Below are positions 10,775 through 20,014 of a stretch of 63,969 bases of DNA, piece after piece (within the stretch, counting starts at the first letter, position 1; the number at the start of each line of letters is the position of its first letter). The notes beneath the pieces are model-generated. The model saw nothing but the letters and a program-made list of their open reading frames with translations, was not told where the DNA came from and did no database searches. The position numbers and the translations under genes were made by a program. Source of the stretch: Microbacteriaceae bacterium X2B (GTDB taxonomy: Bacteria; Actinomycetota; Actinomycetes; Actinomycetales; Microbacteriaceae); NCBI GenBank assembly GCA_005502445.1, contig SCPB01000009.1, positions 1 to 63,969 on the forward strand, written 5' to 3'.

Positions 10775-12721
10775 ATGGCACTGCTCGAGACGATCCACGG
10801 CCCGCGGGATCTCGACCTCCTCACCGAGTCGGAGCTGACGGAGCTCGCGGGCGAGATCCGGCGGTTCCTCGTGGCGGAGGTCTCCAAGACGGGCGGCCAT
10901 CTCGGTCCGAATCTGGGCGTCGTGGAGGTGACCCTCGCCATCCATCGCGTCTTCGACTCGCCCCGCGACGCGATCGTGTGGGACACGGGCCACCAGTCGT
11001 ACGTGCACAAGCTCGTGACCGGTCGGCAGGACTTCTCTCGCCTGCGGCAGAAGGGCGGCCTCGCCGGCTACCCGCAGCGATCCGAGTCCGCTCATGACAT
11101 CGTCGAGAGCTCGCACGCCTCGAGCTCGCTCAGCTGGGCCGACGGCATCTCGCGCGCCTTCGAGATGACGGGCCAGGATGATCGCCACGTCGTCGCGGTG
11201 GTCGGTGACGGAGCGCTCACGGGGGGCATGACGTGGGAGGCGCTCAACAACATCAGCGACGACAACTCGCGAAATCTCGTCATCGTCGTCAACGACAACG
11301 GGCGCTCGTACGCCCCCACGATCGGCGGCATGGCGCGGTTCCTCTCGGACGTTCGCACCCGGCGCGGGTACCGCCGCCTGCGTCGCTCGAGCGAGAGCCT
11401 CTTCGCCCACCTCGGTGCACCCGGGCGCGCCTTCTACCGCGGGGTGCGAGGCGGGCTCCACGGCTTCCTCTCCCGCTTCTCCAACAACGAAGCGCTCTAC
11501 TCCAACCTCGACATCAAATACCTCGGCCCGGTCGACGGCCACGACGTCAAAGCCATGGAACGGGCGCTCCGCCAGGCGAAGGATTACGGGGCCCCGGTGA
11601 TCGTGCACGCGATCACCCAGAAGGGCAAGGGCTACGAGCCAGCGCTCGCCGACATGGCCGACCAGTTCCACGCCGTCGGCCAGATCGACCCCGAGACGGG
11701 CGAGTCGATGGAGGTCGCGAACCGGCCGTCGTGGACGAGCGTCTTCGCCGAGGAGATCGTGGCGCTCGCCGACCGGGACGCACGCATCGTCGGCATCACG
11801 GCGGCGATGCTGCGACCGACGGGCCTGCACAAGCTCGCCGAGAAGCACCCCGGCCGGGTGCTGGATGTCGGCATCGCCGAGCAGCACGCCGTCGCCTCCG
11901 CCGCAGGCCTCGCCTTCGGCGGTCTGCACCCGGTCGTCGCCGTCTACGCGACGTTCATCAACCGGGCCTTCGACCAGGTGCTCATGGATGTCGCGCTGCA
12001 CCGGGCAGGGGTCACGTTCGTGCTCGACCGAGCGGGAGTGACGGGGCCAGACGGCCCGAGTCATCACGGGATCTGGGACCTCGCGATCCTCCAGGTCGTT
12101 CCGAACATCCGCCTCGCCGCGCCGCGGGACGCCACCCGGCTGCGCGAGGAGCTCGCCGAGGCGGTCGCGGTGCAGGATGCTCCCACCGTGCTGCGCTTCT
12201 CGAAGGGCTCGGTCGGCACCGAGTTCGAGGCCGTACGGCGCACGGACGACGGCGTCGACGTGCTCCGCGAGGCCCCGCACAAGGACGTCCTCATCGTCAC
12301 GGTCGGCCCGATGGCGAAGACCGGACTGGAGGTCGCCGAGCGCCTCGCCGCGCAGGGCATCGGCGCGACAGTGATCGACCCGCGCTGGGTCGTGCCCGTC
12401 GCGGCCAGCATCATCGACCTCGCGCGCGCCCATCGCATCGTCGTGAGCATCGAGGATGGCATCCGCGTGGGTGGCATCGGAACGCGCATCCGCCAGGAGC
12501 TCCGGGCTGCGGGCGTGGACACCGCCGTCGACGAGCTCGGGCTCCCCGACGAGTTCATCGACCACGCGAGCCGCGACGAGATCCTCGAACAGGTCGGGCT
12601 CACGCCTCAGGCGATCGCGCGGGACCTGGTCGCGCAAGTGCTCGGCACGCGCATCCCTGTCGCACGGCCGCTGCCTGTCGAGGCCGACGCCGAGATCGAC
12701 CAGGACGAGACCGCGCGATAG
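10775..12721 (+). CDS. dxs: 1-deoxy-D-xylulose-5-phosphate synthase
   Basis: Condenses pyruvate and glyceraldehyde 3-phosphate to DXP, first step of the MEP isoprenoid pathway; thiamine diphosphate and Mg dependent. 648 aa, normal length. The TPP site shows VGDGALTGGMTWEALNN (GDG...N motif, about residues 144-160), with catalytic-site DTGHQSYVHKL near residue 70. The transketolase pyrimidine domain begins near residue 310 (IAEQHAVASAAGLAFGG) and a C-terminal transketolase domain follows. It probably has a leaderless mRNA. In this lineage it adjoins the beta-oxidation genes; here a small foreign-looking gene intervenes. Confidence 0.95.
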   Translation: MALLETIHGPRDLDLLTESELTELAGEIRRFLVAEVSKTGGHLGPNLGVVEVTLAIHRVFDSPRDAIVWDTGHQSYVHKLVTGRQDFSRLRQKGGLAGYPQRSESAHDIVESSHASSSLSWADGISRAFEMTGQDDRHVVAVVGDGALTGGMTWEALNNISDDNSRNLVIVVNDNGRSYAPTIGGMARFLSDVRTRRGYRRLRRSSESLFAHLGAPGRAFYRGVRGGLHGFLSRFSNNEALYSNLDIKYLGPVDGHDVKAMERALRQAKDYGAPVIVHAITQKGKGYEPALADMADQFHAVGQIDPETGESMEVANRPSWTSVFAEEIVALADRDARIVGITAAMLRPTGLHKLAEKHPGRVLDVGIAEQHAVASAAGLAFGGLHPVVAVYATFINRAFDQVLMDVALHRAGVTFVLDRAGVTGPDGPSHHGIWDLAILQVVPNIRLAAPRDATRLREELAEAVAVQDAPTVLRFSKGSVGTEFEAVRRTDDGVDVLREAPHKDVLIVTVGPMAKTGLEVAERLAAQGIGATVIDPRWVVPVAASIIDLARAHRIVVSIEDGIRVGGIGTRIRQELRAAGVDTAVDELGLPDEFIDHASRDEILEQVGLTPQAIARDLVAQVLGTRIPVARPLPVEADAEIDQDETAR

Positions 12722-12814
12722 CGCTCCTCGGCAGCGAGCGCATGCTCTACGGCGCTCTTCGCGAAAGTGGTGATGGCGCGATGGGCACGAAGTTCTATTC
12801 GACGCACCGGAGTG

Positions 12815-13255
12815 CTAGACAGGGCGCTGGGAGTGGACCACTGCAGTGCGGCTTCTGAGGCGCCAGCCGTTCTTCGTGCTGATGTAGGTGTCGTAGTACG
12901 AGCCTGCTACCGAGAGCCAACTCTGATCGAGAAGCTGCGTCTCGGAATAGACATCGAAGCGCGCCGTTCCCTGCGCTCGGTCTACTCCAATCTCGATCGA
13001 GGGATTCGATGTCCAGTGGAACGTTCTCGTTGTCGTCCGCCACTGGGTCTGGATTCCCTCGGCGATGTGTTCTCGTCCGACGAACTCCAGATCGTCTCGA
13101 ACTCGCCACGTGCCGTCGTCGCTCCACACCGAAAGGAACAGTTCCAGATCTCGGAGGTCCGCCCCGCGGCAATAGTCTGCAGACAGACGTGCAATCGCGT
13201 TAGCGGCCTCCAACCTCTCGATCCGCATCCCCAAAGAGTCATACTGATCGCTCAT
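12815..13255 (-). CDS. SnoaL/NTF2-like family protein
   Basis: Protein of 146 aa with the alpha+beta cone fold of the NTF2/SnoaL-4 group: N-terminal helices (IARLSADYCRGADLRDLELFLSVW), then SDDGTWRV, EHIAEGIQTQ, and a C-terminal sheet with SYYDTYISTKNGWRLRSR. Members include dehydratases, isomerases and enzymes of unknown specificity; nothing here fixes the substrate. The gene is clearly lower in GC than its neighbours and interrupts the usual dxs/beta-oxidation order, suggesting acquisition by transfer. TAGGAT ends 6 nt before the ATG (minus strand), again leaderless. Confidence 0.7.
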   Translation of the reverse strand: MSDQYDSLGMRIERLEAANAIARLSADYCRGADLRDLELFLSVWSDDGTWRVRDDLEFVGREHIAEGIQTQWRTTTRTFHWTSNPSIEIGVDRAQGTARFDVYSETQLLDQSWLSVAGSYYDTYISTKNGWRLRSRTAVVHSQRPV

Positions 13256-13261
13256 TGAGCA

Positions 13262-13267
13262 ATCCTA
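13262..13267 (-). promoter_or_regulatory. -10 hexamer of the SnoaL-like gene
   Basis: Minus-strand TAGGAT, spacer TGCTCA, then the ATG at 13255-13253. The remaining intergenic sequence to 13392 shows no other clear signal. Confidence 0.5.
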
Positions 13268-13392
13268 TTGTCGACTGATGGTCGCATCAGTGCGCCATAA
13301 CCTCATATCGCCGTCACGAAAATCAACTGGCGCACGACATTCCGATCCCGAATGGCACTCGGTCGTCACATCGCCCGGGAGGCTTATCTGGA

Positions 13393-15552
13393 CTAGCGCG
13401 CGCCGCGGATCGGCGGGTGATGGAACGTGTCGCCGAACACGCGCTCGGAGGCGCCGACCCGATCGAGGAACGGCGTGATGCCGCCCATCTGGAACGGCCA
13501 GCCCGCACCGAGGATCATGCACAGGTCGATGTCCTCCGGCGCGGCCACGACGTCATCCCGCAGCATCCGGTGGATCTCGTCGGCAAGGCCGTCCTCGAGG
13601 CGACGCGTGAGCTCGGCGACCGAGGTCGGCTGCGAGCCCGCCGGCCGGTGCTTCGCGACGATCGCGACGGCATTCTTGTCGATGCCCTTCGGGTTGCCCT
13701 TCCCGTCCTTCTCCAGCAGCACGCCCGCCTGGGCGAGCTCGTGCAGGGCCGGCGACTCGAAGAACCGGTCGGGGAACGCCGCGTGGTGCGTGTCGAGCAC
13801 GTGCGCCCCGACCGTGAGGCCGACGAGGTCGAGCAGGACGAACGGGTCCATCGGCAGGCCGAAGTGGCGCTGAGCGGCGACTACGTCCTCGAATGGCGTG
13901 CCCGTCTCGACGGCGTGCATGGCCTCGCCGAGGAGCTTGGCGAGGACGCGGTTGACGACGAAGCCGGGGGAGTCGGCGGTGATGACCGCGTTCTTCTTGA
14001 GCGCCGCCGCCGTGACCATCGCGGTCGCGAGCGTCGCCTCGTTCGTCGCGGGCGCGTTGACGACCTCGATGAGGGGCATCACGGCGACCGGGTTGAAGAA
14101 GTGGAAGCCGACCACGCGCTCCGGGTGCTCGAGCTTCGACGCGATCTGCTCGACCGAGAGCGACGACGTGTTCGTCGCGAGGACGGCCGTCGGCGAGACG
14201 TGCTTCTCGATCTCGGCGAACACCGCCTGCTTGATCGCGAGCTCCTCGAAGACTGCCTCGATGACCCAGTCGCAGCCGGCGAAGTCGGCCTTGTCGGTCG
14301 TCCCCGTCACGAGCGAGCGCAGGCGGTTCGCGTCATCGGCGTGCAGGCGGCCCTTCTTCTCGAGCGCGGAAATCTCGCCGTGGATGTAGGCGATGCCCTT
14401 GTCCACGCGCTCCTGGTCGAGGTCGGTGATGATGACCGGGACCTGCAGGCGACGGACGAAGAGGAGCGCGAACTGGCTCGCCATGAGGCCGGCGCCCAGC
14501 ACGCCGATCCGGGTGACGGGGGTCGCGAGCGACTTGTCCGGTGCGCCCGCCGGCTTCTTCGCGCGCTTCTGCACGAGGGTGAATGCGTAGATCGACGCCC
14601 GGAACTGGTCGCCGGAGATCAGGTCGGCGAGCGCGTCGTCCTCGGCCGCGAAGCCCGCGGCCTTGTCGCTGCTCTTGGCCGCTTTGAGGAGGTCGAGCGC
14701 GACGTAGGGGGAGCGGGCGACGGAGCCGATGCGCTTCTCGAGCATGTTCCGCGCGATGCCGATCGCGGCATCCCACTTCACTGCCCGCTCGATCTTGCCG
14801 GGCTGGTTCGGGCGCTTGACCTTCGTGCGGCCGGCGATGACGCCGTCAGCCCAGCGGATCGAGCTCTCGAGGAAGGTCGCCGAGTCGAAGATCGCGTCGG
14901 CCATGCCGAGCTCGAAGGCCTGCTCGGCGGTCAGCATGCGGTTGTTCTTCAGCGGGTTCTCGACGACGACCTTGAGCGCGTTCTCGATGCCGATGAGGTT
15001 CGGCAGCAGCCACGCGCCGCCCCATCCGGGGATGATGCCGAGGAACACCTCGGGCAGGGCGACACCCGCGGCGTTGCGGTCGATGGTGCGGTAGTCGGCG
15101 TTGAGGGCGACCTCCACGCCGCCGCCGAGGGCGAGCCCGTTGATGAAGACGAACGACGGCACACCGAGCTCGCCGAGCTTGCCGAGGGCGTAGTGGCCGA
15201 GCTGGGCCATGAGCTTCCCCGAGGCGCGGTCGGGGATGCTCTCGACCTTCGAGAGGTCGGCGCCCGCCGCGAGGATGAAAGGCTTTCCGGTCACCGCGAC
15301 GGCCGCGATCTCACCGCGCGCTCCCCGCGCGGCCTGCTCGTCCATGACCTGCGCGAACTCCAGCAGGCCCCGCGGGCCGAGCGTGCTCGGGCGGGTGTGG
15401 TCGCGACCGTTGTCGAGCGTCACGAGGGCGAGCGTTGCGCCGCTCGGGAGGGGGACGTCGCGCACGAAGGAGTGCGTGACGACCTCGTCGTCGCTGAGAG
15501 CCAGCAGCGGCTCGAACTGCTCGGCCGAGTACTGTGCGATGGCGCTGGTCAT
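13393..15552 (-). CDS. Bifunctional enoyl-CoA hydratase / 3-hydroxyacyl-CoA dehydrogenase (FadB/FadJ-like)
   Basis: Multifunctional beta-oxidation protein of 719 aa that hydrates trans-2-enoyl-CoA and oxidises the 3-hydroxyacyl-CoA with NAD. The N-terminal crotonase domain (about 1-310) shows the FILAAGADLSKVE oxyanion loop and GWGGAWLLPNLIG. The Rossmann NAD site follows (IGVLGAGLMASQFALL, about residue 347), then the dehydrogenase motif VVGFHFFNPVAVMPLIEVV and a C-terminal helical domain. The ATG directly abuts the stop of the upstream thiolase (TAGATG, zero gap), so the two form an operon making an alpha/beta trifunctional set. Confidence 0.92.
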   Translation of the reverse strand: MTSAIAQYSAEQFEPLLALSDDEVVTHSFVRDVPLPSGATLALVTLDNGRDHTRPSTLGPRGLLEFAQVMDEQAARGARGEIAAVAVTGKPFILAAGADLSKVESIPDRASGKLMAQLGHYALGKLGELGVPSFVFINGLALGGGVEVALNADYRTIDRNAAGVALPEVFLGIIPGWGGAWLLPNLIGIENALKVVVENPLKNNRMLTAEQAFELGMADAIFDSATFLESSIRWADGVIAGRTKVKRPNQPGKIERAVKWDAAIGIARNMLEKRIGSVARSPYVALDLLKAAKSSDKAAGFAAEDDALADLISGDQFRASIYAFTLVQKRAKKPAGAPDKSLATPVTRIGVLGAGLMASQFALLFVRRLQVPVIITDLDQERVDKGIAYIHGEISALEKKGRLHADDANRLRSLVTGTTDKADFAGCDWVIEAVFEELAIKQAVFAEIEKHVSPTAVLATNTSSLSVEQIASKLEHPERVVGFHFFNPVAVMPLIEVVNAPATNEATLATAMVTAAALKKNAVITADSPGFVVNRVLAKLLGEAMHAVETGTPFEDVVAAQRHFGLPMDPFVLLDLVGLTVGAHVLDTHHAAFPDRFFESPALHELAQAGVLLEKDGKGNPKGIDKNAVAIVAKHRPAGSQPTSVAELTRRLEDGLADEIHRMLRDDVVAAPEDIDLCMILGAGWPFQMGGITPFLDRVGASERVFGDTFHHPPIRGAR

Positions 15553-16758
15553 CTACTCGCCCTTCCGTTCGCCGCGATAGTGCGGGTTCTCCCAGATCAT
15601 CGAGCCGCCCTGGCCGAGGCCGACGCACATCGCGGTGAGTCCGTAGCGCACCTCGGGGTGCTGCTCGAATTGACGGGCGAGTTGGATCATGAGCCGCACG
15701 CCCGAGCTCGCGAGCGGGTGGCCGATCGCGATCGCGCCGCCCCAGGGGTTGACGCGCGGGTCGTCGTCGTCGATGCCGAAGTGATCGAGCAGGCTCAGCA
15801 CCTGCACGGCGAAGGCCTCGTTGAGTTCGAACAGGCCGATGTCCCCGATCGAGAGACCGGATTTCTTCAGCGCCTTCTCGGTCGAGGGGATCGGGCCGAT
15901 GCCCATGACCTCGGGCTCGACACCGGCGAAGGCGAAGCTCACGAGGCGCATCTTGGTCGTGAGGCCGAACTCCCGCGCGGCCTCGGCGCTCGCGAGCAGG
16001 CTCACGGTCGCGCCATCGGTGAGCGGCGAGGCGTTGCCGGCGGTCACGCGACCGTGCGGGCGGAAGGGCGTCTTGAGCCCGGCGAGGCCCTCCATGGTCG
16101 TCTCGGGGCGCATGCCCTCGTCCGCAGTGGCGAGGCCGAAGCCCTGTTCGCTGCGGAGCGCGACCGGCACGAGGTCGGGCTGGATGTGACCGGCCGCGTA
16201 GGCGGCGGCCACCTTCTGCTGGCTGCGCATGCCGAAGTGGTCGGCGCGCTCCTTGGTGAGGGAGGGGAATCGGTCGTGCAGTCGCTCGGCCGTCATGCCC
16301 ATGTTGAGCGCGTCGCCGCTCACGAGCTTCTCGGAGAGGAAGTGCGGGTTCGGGTCGGCGTTGCCCCCCATGGGGTGGCGACCCATGTGCTCCACGCCAC
16401 CGGCGATGGCGACATCGTATGCACCGAAGGCGATGCCGCCCGCGGTCGTCGCGACCGCGGTCATCGCTCCGGCGCACATGCGGTCGATCGCGTAGCCGGG
16501 AACCGACGTCGGCAGCCCCGCGAGGATCGCGGCGGTGCGCCCGAGAGTGAGGCCCTGGTCGCCCTCCTGCGTCGTCGCCGCGATCGCGACGTCGTCGACG
16601 CGCTCCTTCGGCAAGGAGGGGTTCCGCTCGAGCAGACCGATCATCGCCTTGACGATGAGGTCATCCGCTCGGGTGTTCCAGTACATCCCTTTTTCGCCCG
16701 CTCGCCCGAACGGAGTTCGCACTCCGTCGACGAAGACGACATCGGCTCGATCGGCCAC
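15553..16758 (-). CDS. Acetyl-CoA acyltransferase (thiolase)
   Basis: Thiolase of 401 aa carrying out the last, CoA-dependent cleavage step of beta-oxidation. Catalytic residues are in MCAGAMTAV (nucleophile Cys, about residue 92), GGAIAIGHPLASSG (His) and AMCVGLGQGGSM (second Cys). The GTG start at 16758 is preceded by AGGGGAGG and begins VADRADVVFVDGVRTPFGRAG; the 44-residue upstream extension is basic, unlike the family, and was rejected. It is the first gene of the two-gene operon with the FadB-like protein. A minus-strand TAGGTT -10 lies about 32 nt upstream. Confidence 0.92.
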   Translation of the reverse strand: MADRADVVFVDGVRTPFGRAGEKGMYWNTRADDLIVKAMIGLLERNPSLPKERVDDVAIAATTQEGDQGLTLGRTAAILAGLPTSVPGYAIDRMCAGAMTAVATTAGGIAFGAYDVAIAGGVEHMGRHPMGGNADPNPHFLSEKLVSGDALNMGMTAERLHDRFPSLTKERADHFGMRSQQKVAAAYAAGHIQPDLVPVALRSEQGFGLATADEGMRPETTMEGLAGLKTPFRPHGRVTAGNASPLTDGATVSLLASAEAAREFGLTTKMRLVSFAFAGVEPEVMGIGPIPSTEKALKKSGLSIGDIGLFELNEAFAVQVLSLLDHFGIDDDDPRVNPWGGAIAIGHPLASSGVRLMIQLARQFEQHPEVRYGLTAMCVGLGQGGSMIWENPHYRGERKGE

Positions 16759-16789
16759 AGTGCCTCCCCTGTCGGTGGTCAACTCTCCC

Positions 16790-16795
16790 AACCTA
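16790..16795 (-). promoter_or_regulatory. -10 hexamer of the thiolase/FadB-like operon
   Basis: Minus-strand TAGGTT, about 32 nt from the GTG, leaving a short leader with a good ribosome binding site. Confidence 0.5.
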
Positions 16796-16834
16796 GGAGT
16801 CGCGACTCGGGGCGGTCGGTTCGACTGCGCCTTC

Positions 16835-18127
16835 CTACGAAGGGCCTTCCTCGGGTTCCCCCGGGGCTTGGTGCGCTTCGACAAAGGCATCGGCGATCAA
16901 CTGTGCTGTTGCGTCAATCTGCCAGGGGCGAGCGCCGAACGACTCGAGGGCAGCGCCGATCGACGCGGGGCTGATCTCCGCGGGCGGCCTCCAGGCCAGC
17001 CGACGCAAGTGGTCGGGGGTCAGAACGTTCTCGACCGGGATGCTCCAGGCGTCGGCCACTGCCTGCACCACCGGACGTGTGGCACGCAACCGCCGGTCGG
17101 CCTCCGGATTGCGGTCGCCCCACGACCGGGGCGGCGGGATCGTCTCCTCGCCGGCGCGCAGCACCGGGAGGTCATCGGTCGTGCGCCCCACCTCGATCGC
17201 GGCCCACCAGCGATCCAACTGGGACCGACTGGCTCTGCCGTGGAAGCCCTGGAGGGCCGCGAGCTCGCGCTTGCTCGCCGGCATCGCGCGGGCCGCGACG
17301 ACGATCGAGGAGTCGGGGAGCAGCCGGCCGGGGGCACTGTCGATCTCGCGAGCATAGGCATCCCGCGCGATCCACAGCTCGCGAGCGACCGCGAGCGCGC
17401 GCTGGCCGCGGACGGCGTGCACTCCGGACAGGCGGCGCCAGGGATCCGAGCGCGGCTCGGGCGCCTCTCGGGCGAGCACCGCCGAGAACTCCTGCTCCGC
17501 GAGCTCGGTCTTGCCGGCGTCGGCGAGCGAGTCGGCGATCGCATCGCGCACGTCGACGAGCAGTTCGACATCGAGCGCTGCGTAGGTCAGCCACGTGGCC
17601 GGGAGGGGCCGAGTCGACCAGTCCGCCGCCGAGTGCTCCTTCGCGAGGTGGAGCCCGAGCGTGTGCTCGACGACCGCGCCGAGGCCGACGCGTGGGAGTC
17701 CGGCGAGTCGGGCGCCGAGCTCGGTATCGAACAGGCGCGAGGGATCGAGGCCGACCTCTCGCAGGCATGCGAGATCCTGACTGGCGGCGTGCAGCACCCA
17801 CTCCTCATCGCCGATCGCCTCCTGCAGTTCGGCGAACGAGCCGAGGGCGGGCGGATCGAACAGGAAGGTGCCGGCCCCCCGTCGGAAGATCTGGATCAGG
17901 TAGGCGCGCTGGGAGTACCGGAAACCGCTCGCCCGTTCCGCGTCGACCGCGACGGGGCCGTGCCCAGCAGCGATCCGCTCGACAGCGGCGAGATAGACGT
18001 CTCTGTCGTCGATGACGACCGGGGTCACCGCCGGCACCGCCAAGCGCAGCGGCTGGCCCGGCTCGGGGGCGGTACTCGCGGCGGCGCCCTGCTCGTCCGG
18101 CCTCGGACCGGATGAAGCCTCAGCCAC
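16835..18127 (-). CDS. Ribonuclease D-like protein (DEDDy 3'-5' exonuclease plus HRDC)
   Basis: Protein of 430 aa. The exonuclease domain has Exo I (VAVDAERASGFRY, Asp/Glu), Exo II (LHAASQDLACL, Asp) and Exo III (YAALDVELLVDVRD, Tyr/Asp), all within about residues 45-200. An HRDC nucleic-acid-binding domain follows around residues 220-300, then a C-terminal extension typical of actinobacteria. It probably trims structured RNAs such as tRNA precursors. The GTG start overlaps the DUF3000 stop by 8 nt, marking co-transcription. Upstream in-frame codons are Arg-rich shadow sequence of DUF3000. Confidence 0.85.
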   Translation of the reverse strand: MAEASSGPRPDEQGAAASTAPEPGQPLRLAVPAVTPVVIDDRDVYLAAVERIAAGHGPVAVDAERASGFRYSQRAYLIQIFRRGAGTFLFDPPALGSFAELQEAIGDEEWVLHAASQDLACLREVGLDPSRLFDTELGARLAGLPRVGLGAVVEHTLGLHLAKEHSAADWSTRPLPATWLTYAALDVELLVDVRDAIADSLADAGKTELAEQEFSAVLAREAPEPRSDPWRRLSGVHAVRGQRALAVARELWIARDAYAREIDSAPGRLLPDSSIVVAARAMPASKRELAALQGFHGRASRSQLDRWWAAIEVGRTTDDLPVLRAGEETIPPPRSWGDRNPEADRRLRATRPVVQAVADAWSIPVENVLTPDHLRRLAWRPPAEISPASIGAALESFGARPWQIDATAQLIADAFVEAHQAPGEPEEGPS

Positions 18128-18713
18128 GCGCTGCTCGTCGGGTGGGCAGCACCGCGACGCCCTCCGGCGCGGGAGGGTAGCCGGCGACCATGCACAGCAG
18201 CTCGGCCCAGCCCTCGACGTGCGGGGCCAGGTCGTCGTCGAGAGGCGTCCACGAGGCGCGGAGCTCGAGCTGCGCGCCACTGCCCTGGGGCGCGAGCTCG
18301 CCGTAGCCGGTCGAGAGAACCTTGGTGGCGGTGCCGCTCGCAGCGGTGTACACGGCGCCGCGCGCCTCCAGCGCGTCAACGAGCCACGCCCAGGTCACGT
18401 CGGCGACGAATGGGTCCAGCCCGATGTCGGTCTCGAGCGGGGCTTGGGCGAAGCAGACGATGCGGACCGTTCCGTTCCACCCCTCGGGGGCATCGGGGTC
18501 GTAGAGGATGATGAGGCGCCCGGTGCCGAGGTCGGAATCGTCGTGATGGCGCGCCGGGTTCACGTCGGCGGCGAGCGCGTAGGAGAAGGGGGCGAGCCCG
18601 CTCGGGGCGGGGATCGCCGTGACGTCGAGTTCGTCGCGCAGGCGGGCGCGCGCGACCGAGGCGACGAGAGAGTCGAACACGGCCTGAGGCGAGGCGGCGG
18701 GCGAGACGGGCAC
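18120..18713 (-). CDS. DUF3000 family protein
   Basis: Protein of 197 aa, DUF3000, an actinobacterial family almost always just upstream of the RNase D-like gene, as here (8-nt overlap). Recognisable parts are FDSLVASVARARLRDELDV, WNGTVRIVCFAQAP, VTWAWLVDALEARGA and ELRASWTPLDDDLAPHVEGWAELLC. No catalytic motif is seen; function unknown. The GTG at 18713 has a TAGTCT 6 nt upstream, so it is likely leaderless and fires back to back with the alpha/beta hydrolase gene. Confidence 0.8.
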   Translation of the reverse strand: MPVSPAASPQAVFDSLVASVARARLRDELDVTAIPAPSGLAPFSYALAADVNPARHHDDSDLGTGRLIILYDPDAPEGWNGTVRIVCFAQAPLETDIGLDPFVADVTWAWLVDALEARGAVYTAASGTATKVLSTGYGELAPQGSGAQLELRASWTPLDDDLAPHVEGWAELLCMVAGYPPAPEGVAVLPTRRAARG

Positions 18714-18719
18714 GTGTGC

Positions 18720-18742
18720 AGACTAGGAGCACTTGCTAGGTT
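18720..18742. promoter_or_regulatory. Back-to-back leaderless promoters in a 35-bp divergent gap
   Basis: Minus-strand TAGTCT (18725-18720) is 6 nt from the DUF3000 GTG; plus-strand TAGGTT (18737-18742) is 6 nt from the hydrolase GTG at 18749. The two -10 elements are 11 bp apart, so their -35 regions must overlap each other and the facing genes. Confidence 0.5.
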
Positions 18743-18748
18743 CGTGGC

Positions 18749-20014
18749 GTGAGACTCGCCGTTCCGTGGGCAGCCGTCCGGACCGAGCGACCGGGGAGGA
18801 CTCGGCGACGCCGCCCACCGAGCCTCCTCGCCGTGGGCATCGGCGCCGCTCTCGGGGCCGGGGTTGCTGTGCTCGCAGCGGGCGCCGCCCTCGCCGTCTC
18901 GACGGCCCGCGCCATCGTCACGCCGCCGCGCGATCGGGTGGAGGACATCGTCGTGCTCGCGGTGGATCGGCTCGCCGGAGAGGTCAGGCTCAGCCGCACC
19001 CGCGACACCGTGCTCGCCGGGCGATACAGCCTCTGGTTCGATCGGGACCGCGGCCACGCCCGCGTGGGCCGCGTGCTGCACGAGGACTCGGCGAGCGTGA
19101 CGCGCGTGCTCGAGTCGGTGCAACGGGGCGCGCTCGAGGCTGCGCGCACTGCTCGGTGGGGCGGCTGGTACCACCTCGTGCCGGGCGACATCGGTGCGGT
19201 CGAGCGCGAGGTGAGCATCCGGACCCCGATCGGCGACGCGCCAGCCTGGCTGATTCCCGCCGACGGCCCGCCGGACGGCCACGGCACCGACTGGGTGATC
19301 CAGGTGCACGGGCGCGGCGTGACGCGAGCCGAGGGGCTGCGGGCGGTGCCGGTCTTCAGCAGCGCGGGGTGGACGAGTCTGCTCATCAGCTACCGCAACG
19401 ACGGCGAGGCCCCCGCGAGCGCCGACGGCCGGTACGCGCTCGGATCGACCGAGTGGCTCGATCTCGAGGCGGCCGTCGCGTTCGCGCGCGATCATGGTGC
19501 GCGGCGCATCGTGATCATGGGGTGGTCGATGGGCGGGGCGATCACGCTGCAGTTCCTCGTGCGCTCCCCGCTCGCAGCGCTCGTTCACGGCGTCGTGCTC
19601 GACTCCCCGGTCATCGAATGGGCGACCGTGCTGCGGTTCCATGCCGCACTCGCGGGAATCCCGCGTCCCGTCGGCGAGGTCGCGATGGCGCTTCTCGGGG
19701 TCTCGGCCGCCGTTCCGCTCATCGGCAGCGCCGAGCCGATCGACCTGCGTCAGCTCGACCTCGTCGCGCGGGCCGATGAGCTGCGGGTTCCGATGCTCGT
19801 CCTGCACAGCGACGACGACGGGTTCGTGCCGATCGACGCCACGCTCGCGCTCGCCGAGGCGAGACCCGACATCGTGACAGTCGAGCGGTTCACGGTGGCG
19901 CGGCACGCACGGCTGTGGAACTTCGATCCGGATCGGTGGGAGGGCGCGATCCGCTCCTGGCTCACCCGGCTCGAGGCACCCACCGGGCGTACAGCACCCC
20001 GTCGTCGTCGATGA
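18749..20014 (+). CDS. Membrane-anchored alpha/beta hydrolase
   Basis: Protein of 421 aa. A basic N terminus and one transmembrane segment (about residues 27-52) suggest a membrane-anchored, outward-facing hydrolase. The C-terminal alpha/beta-hydrolase domain has the nucleophile elbow GWSMGG, an acid in HSDDDGFVP and a His in ARHARLWNF, the usual Ser-Asp-His triad, plus QVHGRGV for the oxyanion region. Likely an esterase or peptidase-like enzyme; the substrate cannot be told. Its 3' end overlaps the convergent reductase gene by 53 bp, unusually long for neighbours. Confidence 0.8.
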   Translation: MRLAVPWAAVRTERPGRTRRRRPPSLLAVGIGAALGAGVAVLAAGAALAVSTARAIVTPPRDRVEDIVVLAVDRLAGEVRLSRTRDTVLAGRYSLWFDRDRGHARVGRVLHEDSASVTRVLESVQRGALEAARTARWGGWYHLVPGDIGAVEREVSIRTPIGDAPAWLIPADGPPDGHGTDWVIQVHGRGVTRAEGLRAVPVFSSAGWTSLLISYRNDGEAPASADGRYALGSTEWLDLEAAVAFARDHGARRIVIMGWSMGGAITLQFLVRSPLAALVHGVVLDSPVIEWATVLRFHAALAGIPRPVGEVAMALLGVSAAVPLIGSAEPIDLRQLDLVARADELRVPMLVLHSDDDGFVPIDATLALAEARPDIVTVERFTVARHARLWNFDPDRWEGAIRSWLTRLEAPTGRTAPRRRR

